Of a stretch of DNA of 64,000 nt, positions 19,438 to 28,003 are shown one piece after another; within the stretch, counting starts at the first letter, position 1, and every line of letters begins with the position of its first letter. The notes below the pieces were generated by a model. That model made no database searches. It saw only the letters and a program-made list of their open reading frames with translations, and was not told the DNA's origin. A program made the position numbers and the translations under genes. The DNA lies in NCBI RefSeq assembly GCF_009928485.1, contig NZ_JAABNP010000003.1, positions 224,285-288,284 on the forward strand, given 5' to 3'. Origin of the DNA: Clostridium sp. C2-6-12. Lineage in GTDB: Bacteria; Bacillota; Clostridia; Clostridiales; Clostridiaceae.

Positions 19438-20188
19438 TCAACTCCTTCCACAATCTATTAAAATATTCGGTAAACTGCGGACTTCTTCTCTTTTGAAAAG
19501 GAGTTAAATCACTGTTTTCAAAATTTATTGATATTTCTACTTTTACATTGGCAGGTCTCTTGGTTAAGACTATCACTTTTTCAGATACGGAAATAGCTTC
19601 GGCAATATCATGTGTTACCATAATAGCTGTCTTTTTTTCTGTTTTTATTATCTTATAAACATCATCGCAAACTAAAAGTCTTGATTGATAATCTAAAGCT
19701 GAAAAGGGTTCATCTAAAAAGAGTACATCTGGCTTTAAAGCTAATGTTCTTATAAGTGCTACTCTTTGTCTCATTCCACCTGAAAGTTCACTTGGATAAT
19801 GATTCTTAAATCTTAATAAGCCATAAACATCTAATAACTCATTTGCTCTTTCCTTTGTTTCTTCATTTAACTGTTTTTTTATCTTTAATCCTAAGATTAC
19901 ATTTTCCCAAACTGTATTCCACTCAAAAAGATGATCCTTTTGAAACATATATCCGATTTTATCTAAATTATTTTTTATATCTTCATCTTTATATAATACT
20001 GTTCCATTTGAAGGTTCTAGTAATCCACTCATTATATTAAGCAATGTAGACTTACCACATCCTGATGGACCTAAAATCGATACAAATTCACCCTCATTTA
20101 CTTCAAAGTTAACATTATTTAAAGCAGTTGTTTCTCCTTTTATGGAATGGTAATTTAAAGATACCTTTGATACTTTAACCAAACTCAA
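19421..20188 (-). CDS. ABC transporter ATP-binding protein, NitT/TauT (SsuB-like) type
   Basis: 255 residues with Walker A GPSGCGKST (near residue 40), Q-loop (MFQKDHLFEW), signature LSGGMRQRVAL, Walker B VLFLDEPFSALD and H-loop VTHDIAEA. TTG start with AAGGTGG 7 nt upstream. It supplies ATP energy to the permease. It lies 33 nt after the C-terminal piece of the substrate-binding protein gene, so its natural promoter would be in front of the binding-protein gene, now 21 kb away beyond both elements. Confidence 0.95.
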   Translation of the reverse strand: MSLVKVSKVSLNYHSIKGETTALNNVNFEVNEGEFVSILGPSGCGKSTLLNIMSGLLEPSNGTVLYKDEDIKNNLDKIGYMFQKDHLFEWNTVWENVILGLKIKKQLNEETKERANELLDVYGLLRFKNHYPSELSGGMRQRVALIRTLALKPDVLFLDEPFSALDYQSRLLVCDDVYKIIKTEKKTAIMVTHDIAEAISVSEKVIVLTKRPANVKVEISINFENSDLTPFQKRRSPQFTEYFNRLWKELNEGNE

Positions 20189-20221
20189 ATTTAATCCACC
20201 ACCTTCTTATCTTAATTCAGT

Positions 20222-20691
20222 TTATTTTACTGCCTTTTCTACATATGAATTATCAACTATCTTTGTAAATTCTGGTCTTTGTGGCATTAAATTTGAATCA
20301 TAATCTGAAATTATAGTCATAAGCCTGTTTAAGTTTTCTTCTTTTATTTCTGGAGTATGAGCTATAGCATCAATCTTCTTGTAATTATCAATAACTGTCT
20401 TAATTGTCTCTTTATCAGTTCCTGGAAAATACTGAATTATACTATCAGCTGTTTCCTCTGTACTATGACTAAAGAACCATACTTGTCCCTTATAAATTGC
20501 CTTTGTAAAATTCTCTATAACCTTTGGATTCTTATCCATATAAGATTTTGTAGCAAAATAGCAAGTATACGGAATAAGACCTGATTCTTCACCAACTGAT
20601 GCAAGAATTGTACCTGTTCCTTCTTTTGCAAGAACTGAAGCTGTTGGCTCAAAGAGTGCTACGTAATCGCCAGTACCACCTTTAAATGCTC
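20222..20691 (-). CDS. ABC substrate-binding protein, segment 3 of 3 (C-terminal part, interrupted gene)
   Basis: The frame encodes FKGGTGDYVALFEPTAS onward to the stop, the C-terminal ~156 residues of an NMT1/SsuA-like binding protein. There is no native start here: the upstream MYR codons come from the inserted element. At 20684-20691 the element junction repeat AAATGCTC is shared with the end of segment 2 (33543-33550). Joining the segments at this repeat gives the expected family sequence AGAFKGGTGDY in frame. Confidence 0.9.
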
Positions 20692-20707
20692 GGTACATGA
20701 AAAAACG
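20684..20707. repeat. Left attachment junction of element 1
   Basis: Core AAATGCTC, followed inside the element by GGTACATGAAAAAACG. That inner arm resembles the reverse complement of the right inner arm (GCTACATTAAAGAGCG), with 12 of 16 positions equal. Confidence 0.7.
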
Positions 20708-20725
20708 ATTTTAGATAAGTGTGTT

Positions 20726-21160
20726 TTGAAAGTTGATTTAAAAGATGAGTTTAAAGATATGCCAGCTAATACAATAGCTGAAAATTTAGTTAGACTTAGA
20801 AATATAAATAATTTAACTCAAAAAGAATTGTCACATATTACTGGAATTAATAAATCACATATATCTAAATATGAACGTGGTAAATTATTTCCCACTAAGA
20901 AAAATTCAATTATATTATCTAACTTTTTTAACCTTAATACAAAATATTTTTATGATGATTATTTAGAAAAAATGGATAGTTTTCATGAGGATCTTACTCA
21001 GTTATTAAATAATACTGAATTCAGTAAAAATAAAATTTGTAAAATTTTAAACATATCAAAGAGAAGTTTATATAGATTTTATTATGGATATGATATACCA
21101 TCTAGAGATATATTTTCTAGAATAAATAATAAAATAAAGCTTCTTAATATTTTAATTTAA
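20726..21160 (+). CDS. XRE-family helix-turn-helix transcriptional regulator
   Basis: 144 residues. A standard XRE helix-turn-helix covers about residues 16-70 (LVRLRNINNLTQKELSHITGINKSHISKYERG). The second half (KNKICKILNISKRSLYRFYYG) resembles a second helix-turn-helix. The gene starts only ~35 bp inside the left end of element 1. The TTG at 20726 has no clear ribosome-binding site, and an ATG at 20759 is an alternative. It is a plausible controller of the element, but nothing in the sequence shows its targets. Confidence 0.8.
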   Translation: MKVDLKDEFKDMPANTIAENLVRLRNINNLTQKELSHITGINKSHISKYERGKLFPTKKNSIILSNFFNLNTKYFYDDYLEKMDSFHEDLTQLLNNTEFSKNKICKILNISKRSLYRFYYGYDIPSRDIFSRINNKIKLLNILI

Positions 21161-21222
21161 AATACTGCAAAAAAATAGGGTTGCAAACATTCCTTCTAAT
21201 GTTTACCACCCTTTAAAAATAA

Positions 21223-21393
21223 TTATTGAACTCGTAAAAATTCCTCATAATTTTCTATTTTATCCTCTCTATTGGTTTGTTTTAACCAACTGTTATAAGA
21301 TTTGATAATTTTTTCTACCGTTTTTAGATTTAATTTATTTTTCTTTTTATCGTTATTTTTTACATACAAATTAATTTTCATTATATTACCCAT
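21223..21393 (-). CDS. Small basic protein (56 residues)
   Basis: The ATG at 21393 has GAGGTGA 8 nt upstream, and the frame encodes a Lys/Asn-rich peptide (MGNIMKINLYVKNN to FLRVQ). A TTGACA lies further upstream, but no well-spaced -10 box was found. It converges on the XRE gene. Function unknown. Confidence 0.5.
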   Translation of the reverse strand: MGNIMKINLYVKNNDKKKNKLNLKTVEKIIKSYNSWLKQTNREDKIENYEEFLRVQ

Positions 21394-21480
21394 GCATATT
21401 TCACCTCACTTTATACTAATATAATACCATTTGTTTTTGTCAGTTTAATGTCAATAATATTAATCTTTTCTTAAAATAAA

Positions 21481-21512
21481 TTGAGGGCATATGATTACCC
21501 ATATCCCCTCAA
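21481..21512 (-). terminator. Hairpin terminator downstream of the zinc-ribbon gene
   Basis: TTGAGGG-CATAT and ATAT-CCCCTCAA pair closely. On the minus strand the stem is followed by TTTATTTT. It lies about 130 nt past the 21642 stop codon. Confidence 0.55.
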
Positions 21513-21641
21513 CCTAATGGCTATTGTGCAATTTAGCCAAATGAATTATACCATATTTAAAATATAAATTTAAACAAAAAACTCCAAAATAACAAATTAA
21601 TTTATCTACTGGTACAATGTAAACATCTTTTTATTAAATAC

Positions 21642-21899
21642 TTATCTCCAACGTTTAAGTTTTGGTAACAAAGAAGTCAATTCTTTTCTTGCTTCTTCTT
21701 CTCCTATCGCTGCTCCTAAAACAGGCATAATTATCTCAATCATTTCTTCCATTGATATATTGGGCTGTATGAATTTTTCGTCTTTGTAGCAATTGGTACA
21801 ATAAATACTTTTACTTCCGTCTAGCTCTGTTGCTATGAAATGCGAATGTTCTTCATTAAAGGGTAAACCACAACTTTGACACATTGTTACTTCTTCCAT
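21642..21899 (-). CDS. Putative zinc-ribbon protein (85 residues)
   Basis: Two CxxC knuckles (MCQSCGLPF near residue 6-9 and YCTNCYKDE near 32-35) form a zinc-ribbon-like domain, followed by a helical C-terminal half (ISMEEMIEIIMPVLG). The start at 21899 has AAAGGA 9 nt upstream; the frame is open to 21935 without a site. This matches the putative zinc-ribbon family common in Firmicutes, whose role is unknown. Cargo of element 1. Confidence 0.75.
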   Translation of the reverse strand: MEEVTMCQSCGLPFNEEHSHFIATELDGSKSIYCTNCYKDEKFIQPNISMEEMIEIIMPVLGAAIGEEEARKELTSLLPKLKRWR

Positions 21900-22093
21900 T
21901 TTTATCATTCCTTTCAAAATATGAAACTTACTCAATAGTTTTTCTTATCTAATTATATCTTTATTATAACATATTGCCTAAAAAATATTTCTGAACCTAA
22001 AACAAGCAGTAGTCCACTCTTGGCTACTGCTTTCATTTAATGTTAAACTTTATTTTAAATGTTATTCACAACATAACTTTCTATAAAATACTT

Positions 22094-22507
22094 TTATTTA
22101 TTATTTGTCATTAAAAATTGACCTAAATCCTTGTCCATTCCAGTTATATGGCTTCTCCACCAATTTGACATTTCTTTTTGAACATTTAAAACTAATAATG
22201 CAGATGTTCCTTTTGAATCAAAGGTTTCTCTTAATTTTTTCAATTCACTTTTAAATTGTTCATGTTGTTCGTGTTGCATATTATATTTAGGATAGTTATT
22301 CTTCCTTTGAATCATTTCTTCTTCTGTAAAGTGTTTAATAACATATTCCTCAAGAAAATCTAATGTTTTCATGATTTCATCTTTAGCTTTTCCTTCTTTC
22401 ATTGCAGATAACAATTGATTAATACGATCAAACAATTCTTTGTGTTGATTGTCAATACTATTAATTCCTGTTGATAAATTATTGTCCCAGTTCATACCCA
22501 TGCCCAT
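22094..22507 (-). CDS. Bacteriohemerythrin
   Basis: 137 residues of one four-helix hemerythrin domain. The di-iron ligands are visible: H22 (NQHKELF), H59 and E63 (HFTEEE), H79/H82 (QHEQHEQF), and H120 with D125 (HITGMDKDL). Such proteins bind O2 at a di-iron site and may buffer or sense oxygen in anaerobes. The ATG at 22507 has GAGGTG 8 nt upstream. Cargo of element 1; a stand-alone gene. Confidence 0.93.
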   Translation of the reverse strand: MGMGMNWDNNLSTGINSIDNQHKELFDRINQLLSAMKEGKAKDEIMKTLDFLEEYVIKHFTEEEMIQRKNNYPKYNMQHEQHEQFKSELKKLRETFDSKGTSALLVLNVQKEMSNWWRSHITGMDKDLGQFLMTNNK

Positions 22508-22764
22508 ACAAAACACACCTCTCATAAATTATATTATTGTCTTTTAAAACCATATATAATTATTTCTACAATTTTGTAAAAATACCTCTTTTTATGTTTA
22601 CTTTTATTTACTTTTATTTCCACAAAAAATAGCAGAATTTTTAATTATTCTTCTTATTTATTTATATTTTTTTGTTATTAGTTAGTATTCTATAATTATT
22701 TTTGTCATTATATAACATTAATTGTCACATGATTATTTTAATAATATATTCTTGTAATTTGGAC
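22508..22764. other. A+T-rich intergenic region
   Basis: No gene seen. On the minus strand a TTTACA and a TATATA spaced 16 bp apart lie upstream of the hemerythrin gene and may be its promoter. Confidence 0.3.
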
Positions 22765-22809
22765 AAAAAAAGACTATAATATCCATTTTAATTTAGCTTT
22801 CTAGTCTTT
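22765..22809 (-). terminator. Terminator after the cell-wall-binding gene
   Basis: On the minus strand AAAGACTA pairs with TAGTCTTT, and the second arm runs into seven Ts. Confidence 0.7.
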
Positions 22810-22836
22810 ATTTCCTTAATATAGTTTTAATCGATA

Positions 22837-23247
22837 CTATTTTTCAGGAGCTCTATATCCAGCAGCTTCTGCTTCTTCTACAGTCTTAAACCATTGTACA
22901 ACGTTTGTTGTTTTATCATAATATTTTCCATCTGGAACATGATATATCTTATTTTTGCTTCCTTTTATAAGTCCATTTCCACTAATATCTACATATGCAT
23001 TACTACTTGAATAATTTGCACTAGTGTTATTTGTTTGATTAGAAATCCAAATTCCATTACTATTTAAATAATATCCTTCAACAGTTGTATCATGAGCCAT
23101 ATATCCATCTGAATAGAAATAATACCAAGCTCCATTAATTTGCTTCCACCCAGTTGCCCAAGAGTTTCCTTCTGTATACCACCATCCATTTGAGTCTGAC
23201 TTCCATTCAGCATTTGCAACCATTGGTGTTACTGCAAAAAATGTCAT
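22837..23247 (-). CDS. Cell-wall/choline-binding repeat protein with disrupted 5' end
   Basis: The open frame encodes part of a signal peptide, then aromatic-rich CW_binding repeats ([32 protein letters not shown]), and a C-terminal ~65-residue region. The natural start appears to be the ATG at 23289, which has AAAGGAG about 10 nt upstream, but codon 4 of that frame is TAA; sequence after it ([10 protein letters not shown]) continues as a normal signal peptide into the downstream frame. Either a nonsense change or a one-base difference in the nearby A-run has broken the start. The ATG at 23247 would give a signal peptide without its basic N-terminus. Confidence 0.7.
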   Translation of the reverse strand: MTFFAVTPMVANAEWKSDSNGWWYTEGNSWATGWKQINGAWYYFYSDGYMAHDTTVEGYYLNSNGIWISNQTNNTSANYSSSNAYVDISGNGLIKGSKNKIYHVPDGKYYDKTTNVVQWFKTVEEAEAAGYRAPEK

Positions 23248-23388
23248 TAACGTAATAAAACCAGCAATTAGTCTTTTTTATTTGTTCATTATTTCGCATC
23301 TCCTTTATAATTTTCTGTTTATAAAATTATTTCTACATTATTATAGAAATTCCTTCACCATAATACAAAAAATAGAAATACAAAAATA

Positions 23389-23432
23389 AATGGTAATATT
23401 TCAAATTTATTTTCATTAAAAATATTACCATT
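23389..23432 (-). terminator. Terminator after the AAA/PD-(D/E)XK gene
   Basis: AATGGTAATATTT and AAATATTACCATT pair perfectly. On the minus strand TTTATTTTTG follows. Confidence 0.75.
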
Positions 23433-23459
23433 TTTTAAACTATATTTGATTTTTATATT

Positions 23460-25139
23460 TTATCCTTGAGTAACTGTAATTTCTTTTCCTTTAAACACAA
23501 TAGCAAGCTTTATTATGTTCTTTACACCTTTTTGTACTAGCTCCGTTTCATACTTCTTTTCTTCAATTTGGTTTAAAGCCTCTTTTGTTGCCTCTTCTAT
23601 AGTATCATCTAGAAAATAATCAATTTTCTTAAATTCAATAATAATTCCTATTTTAGAGTTATCCTTAGGAATTATCATAACATCATACCTCCCATAACCA
23701 CTTTCTTTATTTGATTTAACCTCATAATCATTTGAAAGTGATACAAGCATCCCAAGAACAAAGGCATGATAAACTCTTTCTGGTTCTCTTCCTGATATAT
23801 CGAAGTAACTTAAATTATTAATTACAAATTCTTTAAAGATACCTGCAAAAATTTTTATATTTCCATTTATCAATGTGTCTAACATTGTTTGATAATACTC
23901 ATTGGTCACCGTTTCCTTGAACCATTTTTCAATTAAATTCTTATAGAAAATCAATACTTCTTTATTAGGTATTTTTAATTCACAATTTAATAAGCCTTCT
24001 ATATTTTCAGTTTTAACAGCCTTCAAATATCCGCTCATTAATAGAAAACTCCAAATATTCTCATTAGAATCTTCCACCTCTGACATTACTATATTATCAT
24101 CAATTACTTTGTTTATTGATTTCCCTTCTATAAGTTCTTCAAGTTCAAGCTTTAACTTATTGTCACCTTTAAGCAGTAATTTTTTTATCAAATCATTGCT
24201 GCTGCTATTAATCCAATATGGCATGAAACCACTTGTGTTATTATCAATATAATTTAAAACTGACCATGGGTTATATATTACTTCTCCACCAAAAATATAT
24301 CCGTTGTACCATTTCTTTATATCTTCACTTTTATCGTCTAAATCATAATATATTAAAAGTTCTTTTAATTCTTTTTCAGTAAATCCAAATTTCTCGTTAA
24401 ATTTAAAACCTAAAACAGTATTTACTTGAATATTATTTAATCCAGAAAAAATACTTTCTTTTGCAACTCTGAGTATTCCTGTTATTAAAGATTTTTCAAT
24501 ACATAAGTTATCCTTTAATGCTGCTGTTAGTAAATTTCTTATTAATACTATCATTTTGTCATAATAGCCTTGTATATATCCTTCTTGGATTGGCACATCA
24601 TATTCATCTATAAATAGCATTACTTTTCTTCCATAATATTTATTCATGTAACGCATAAGAGCACTTATAGCTTCTGAGTTCTCAGCTATTGTAGCCTTTT
24701 TCAAAATCACATTTTTAAAATCTTCTTTATCAAATTCACTCAGCTTATCACTATCTAATAGATAAATATGTTCTTTATATAAATCTGATAATAGAACTCT
24801 AATTCCATCCTCAAAATTTTCATATGATATATGCTTTTGATTTTTAAATGTAATAAAAATTACAGGATATTCTCCTTGAAGCTTCATTATTTCTTCTTCG
24901 TTTTCTATATTTAAGCCTTTGAATAAATCTTTTGTTTCTTCTTTAGTTCTTATATCAAAAAAATATTTCAACATACTTAAATTTAAAGTTTTCCCAAACC
25001 TTCTTGGTCTTGGTGTTAATATAATATCAGCACCATTTTCTATAAATTCTTTTATTAACAAACTTTTATCTACGAAATAATTTTTTCCTTCTATTAGCTT
25101 CTTAAAATCAGATATTCCTATTTTTATTTTTTTTTTCAT
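23460..25139 (-). CDS. AAA-ATPase-like protein with PD-(D/E)XK nuclease domain (DUF1703 type)
   Basis: 559 residues. The N-terminal AAA-ATPase-like domain has the family motif YFVDKSLLIKEFIENG and a P-loop-like TPRPRRFGKTLNLSML (near residue 41-57), then FIDEYDVPIQ (near 180). The C-terminal PD-(D/E)XK region has GRYDVMIIP and IIIEFKK (near 490-515), the expected D...ExK pattern. The family is expanded in many anaerobes and often lies near mobile DNA; its function is not established. AAGGTG precedes the ATG. Single-gene transcript with its own terminator inside element 1. Confidence 0.88.
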   Translation of the reverse strand: MKKKIKIGISDFKKLIEGKNYFVDKSLLIKEFIENGADIILTPRPRRFGKTLNLSMLKYFFDIRTKEETKDLFKGLNIENEEEIMKLQGEYPVIFITFKNQKHISYENFEDGIRVLLSDLYKEHIYLLDSDKLSEFDKEDFKNVILKKATIAENSEAISALMRYMNKYYGRKVMLFIDEYDVPIQEGYIQGYYDKMIVLIRNLLTAALKDNLCIEKSLITGILRVAKESIFSGLNNIQVNTVLGFKFNEKFGFTEKELKELLIYYDLDDKSEDIKKWYNGYIFGGEVIYNPWSVLNYIDNNTSGFMPYWINSSSNDLIKKLLLKGDNKLKLELEELIEGKSINKVIDDNIVMSEVEDSNENIWSFLLMSGYLKAVKTENIEGLLNCELKIPNKEVLIFYKNLIEKWFKETVTNEYYQTMLDTLINGNIKIFAGIFKEFVINNLSYFDISGREPERVYHAFVLGMLVSLSNDYEVKSNKESGYGRYDVMIIPKDNSKIGIIIEFKKIDYFLDDTIEEATKEALNQIEEKKYETELVQKGVKNIIKLAIVFKGKEITVTQG

Positions 25140-25284
25140 TTACTACACCTTCTTTCCTGCACGGTTCTTTATCTTATGTATTATTATAGACATTTTTTAT
25201 AACATTTAAAATAATTATTTATATACACTTATTATTTAACTAATTTGTATTCATATTTGTGTATTAATGTAACATTAAATCAAC

Positions 25285-25389
25285 TTACTTATTTTTGCTT
25301 TGTTCTTTTAATAGATCTCTTATTTCAGCGAGAATTTTAGTATTTTCTTTTAATAATTTAACTCGTTGTGCTAACAGATAATTTTTCAT
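25285..25389 (-). CDS. Possible small protein or 3' remnant (34 residues)
   Basis: ATG-initiated frame MKNYLLAQRVKLLKENTK to LLKEQSKNK. The heptad-like end and the hydrophobic codons upstream (SNGIIILL) suggest a small membrane protein whose 5' part is affected by the adjacent IS982 relic. No clear ribosome-binding site. Confidence 0.3.
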   Translation of the reverse strand: MKNYLLAQRVKLLKENTKILAEIRDLLKEQSKNK

Positions 25390-25460
25390 TAATAGTATTA
25401 TTATACCATTAGATATGACTATACTATTCCTAGAGTTCTGGAACAGGATTTCAAGAAAAT

Positions 25461-26402
25461 TTATCCAAAAATCAAGTCCTTAACTCTTAATATGTCTGGT
25501 TTGGTATTTAAGGTTTTATTGATAAAGCAACAAATATTGTGAGCTAGTATTTTATTATTTATTCGACTGATAAGTCCCCACATAGATTTAGCTAAAACCC
25601 TTTGTATATTTAATTGTTCTGAGAGCTGAGAAAATTAGGTTTCAACTCTTCTTCTAGCTTTAAATATCATTTATCTAAATCTTTTTGGGATTAAACTCTT
25701 ACTATTTTTTCTTTTAAGCGAAATAAGATTTATAGAATTTTCAGATTTTAAATCCAATTCTAGCTTATCATCTACATAACCTTTATCACCTATAACCGTT
25801 GAAAACTGCAAGTTTTCAGTTAACTCCCATACTGCGATTCTATCATCTATATTACCTGGAGTTAATGTAAAGTCAGTCAAATACCCATCTAATGCTATTA
25901 ATGCATGAAGCTTAAATCCATAATATGTTTCCTTTTTGGAAACACATTTTCCGTAAGCAGCTTTATGCTTAAATGTTTTATTAAAATGTGCTCTTCCAAA
26001 CTTGCAAACAGGAATAGGCATGCTATCCATAATTCTGTATTCATCATAATTATAATTAAGAAACTTAGTTATTTCTTTACGGATTTCATCGACGACTTTA
26101 AACAAAGATTTTCTTGTTCTATGAAATCTAGTTCTTGTACAGAATTTTGGGAATAAATCTCTTAGGTTTTTAGTACAAAAACCTAACCAAGCTTTTTCAG
26201 AGTCGATAGTAAGTAGTTCTCCAACAATCGATAATGTAATTATTTCACTATCACTCATTATAGCTTTATCAACGTTTCTACGATTTTTAATATGCGTTGG
26301 TGTAACCTTTTGGTAAAAATCATCAATTATTACAAAAGTAACAGTAACAAAATCTTTTAAATCATTTATTAGTATGTTAGAATTTTTATTAGGCTCTAAC
26401 AT
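25461..26402 (-). pseudogene. IS982-family transposase, decayed
   Basis: The ATG at 26402 has GGAGG 7 nt upstream. The frame has the IS982 DDE landmarks (IMDSMPIPVCK, then YGFKLHALI and PGNIDDR, VIGDKGYVDD). After ...KSLIPKRFR an in-frame TAA occurs, the family continuation MIFKARRRVET follows, then a second TAA, then FSQLSEQLNIQRVLAKS to the natural end at 25461. Two nonsense codons thus inactivate the C-terminal part of the catalytic region. Terminal inverted repeats of the IS could not be resolved by eye. Confidence 0.85.
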
Positions 26403-26867
26403 ATTGCTACCTCCTATCATTGATTGTTTGTCCTTTTGATGATAGCGTAACAAATTTGTTAGAGCTTTTCTATTTGTAAATAATGCTAGTGAATTTAACT
26501 AGCACAAAGAGTTAATTTAGTATTAATAGACCTATCACTAACTGTTTGAATAATAATATAAGAACAAAATAATAATATAATTATTAGTACTATCATTTCA
26601 TTCATCTCTTCACCCCACAATATATCAAATCAACTATAATTCTATTTGCCTTATAATAAAATCATTATAACATATATTGTAAACATTATATTATTCAATT
26701 TTAAGGCTTAATTTAATTAAAATTATTGAACTTAAAAATAGCCTACCACATTTAAAGTCTTGAAATCTTTTTCTTACAAGTTCTTTTTTTATTAACTCAA
26801 TATATCTATCTTTTAAATATTTATCACTTCACTAACTCCACATTATAAATTTGTTTGAAAATAATAA
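26403..26867. other. Intergenic region with small membrane-peptide remnant
   Basis: On the minus strand, an ATG at 26605 behind GGGGTGA opens a 36-codon frame (to 26495) with one hydrophobic helix (VLIIILLFCSYIIIQ). This may be the 5' half of a small membrane-protein gene interrupted by the IS982 relic, whose 3' half would be at 25285-25389. A short hairpin TGCTAGT/ACTAGCA lies at 26484-26504. The rest (26606-26867) holds only start-less open codons. Confidence 0.3.
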
Positions 26868-27032
26868 TTAATTCCTCTTTAATATACTAAGCGCATGATC
26901 TAAAACCTTCATTCTTAATTCTGGTGGACACATTTTCATAACAATAGATACCTGTAGCTTTGCTAACATTTCATTAAAACTCTTTTCACTTTCTAATCCT
27001 ATTATCTTTACTTTTAATTCATCACCTTTCAT
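26868..27032 (-). CDS. Small protein (54 residues)
   Basis: The ATG at 27032 has GGAG about 8 nt upstream. The product (MKGDELKVKIIGLESEKS... to ALSILKRN) is predicted helical, with a central MKMCPPELRMKVLDHAL segment. Not recognised. It resembles in size and pattern, but not clearly in sequence, the 53-residue protein of element 2 (39224-39385). Confidence 0.5.
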   Translation of the reverse strand: MKGDELKVKIIGLESEKSFNEMLAKLQVSIVMKMCPPELRMKVLDHALSILKRN

Positions 27033-27220
27033 TTCTATTCTCCAAAGAGATTAATAATTTTATAATATGATCTAAACTTTTATTTGTTACTTCATAAATT
27101 TAATAGTATAAGTTCTTCCATAATTATTTAAGTTTTTAAGTAATAAAATAACTTAATTCACTTTAAAATATGATTAGAATGTATAATGTTATTAGATTAA
27201 ATGTTAAGGGCGGTGAATTT

Positions 27221-27567
27221 ATGATAGATAATACTGATATTCTAAGTTTGTTTAGTAAAATGGATTTAGAAATGCAAGAAATAAAATTTGATTTTAAAAA
27301 CAGATTTGATTACTTAGAAACCCAAATATGAAAAATTATGCAGTTTTTAAGAAAATAGATAATAACATTTAATGGTTAAACGAAAATCTAGGATTATTTA
27401 CAAAAGGTTCAACACAAATTCAAAAAATAGATTTAACTATCACTGCTAGACTTAAAACTCTATGAATAGCATTATCTCATTCATCAAAGAATGTAAATGA
27501 TATCAATAAAACTTTTCATTCTAATGATTTACTAAAAAACATTTATAAAAAAGAGTTTTTATTTTAA
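27221..27567 (+). pseudogene. Decayed coiled-coil protein gene
   Basis: The ATG at 27221 behind AAGGGCGGTG begins a 36-codon frame (MIDNTDILSLFSKMDLEMQE) that ends at a TGA. Continuation is visible in another frame (KNYAVFKKIDNNI, then NENLGLFTKGSTQIQKID, and SSKNVNDINKTFHSNDLL), broken by TAA and TGA codons. The first part resembles Clostridium proteins with MDxKFDxID-type repeats. One frameshift and at least two nonsense codons. Confidence 0.55.
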
Positions 27568-27832
27568 TTGTACTTTAAATACCTATAACATTTAGTTGAT
27601 AAATACTATAAAATAATCAAATAAAAGTAGTGTCGGAAATATTATTTATAAGTGAGAATATTTAATGATTAAAATATTCTTTTGTTTCACATGAAGCGTG
27701 GTATTAGTCAATTCTGAAGTTAAATTATCCAACTCTTATTCCCTTAAAATCATTTATATTTTTGATTGAGGTTAAAATTGTAAAATTTGTTTAAACAAAA
27801 ATAAATATTCTTATTTAATATATACAAGTAAA

Positions 27833-27872
27833 TTAGCTGCTTGATAAATATGAAAGTCAATCAAGCAGCTAA
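27833..27872. terminator. Strong hairpin between convergent genes
   Basis: TTAGCTGCTTGAT and ATCAAGCAGCTAA (13 bp, perfect) around a 14-nt loop, then TATCTTTT on the plus strand. It separates the decayed gene (plus) from the OLD-type gene (minus). Confidence 0.6.
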
Positions 27873-28003
27873 TATCTTTTGATTATCTATATACAAATTT
27901 TTTTGCTGTTTGTATATTTTTCTTAATACAATTTATAGTATTAATTTGCCTTTAGTTACATCAAAATAGCTTTTTCTTTATTTTTATAATACTAGTTTAA
28001 AAA

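Noticed and set aside
23460..25139. AAA/PD-(D/E)XK protein as a defined anti-phage system
   Set aside because: The family is widespread in anaerobes with no settled function, and this copy has no partner gene.
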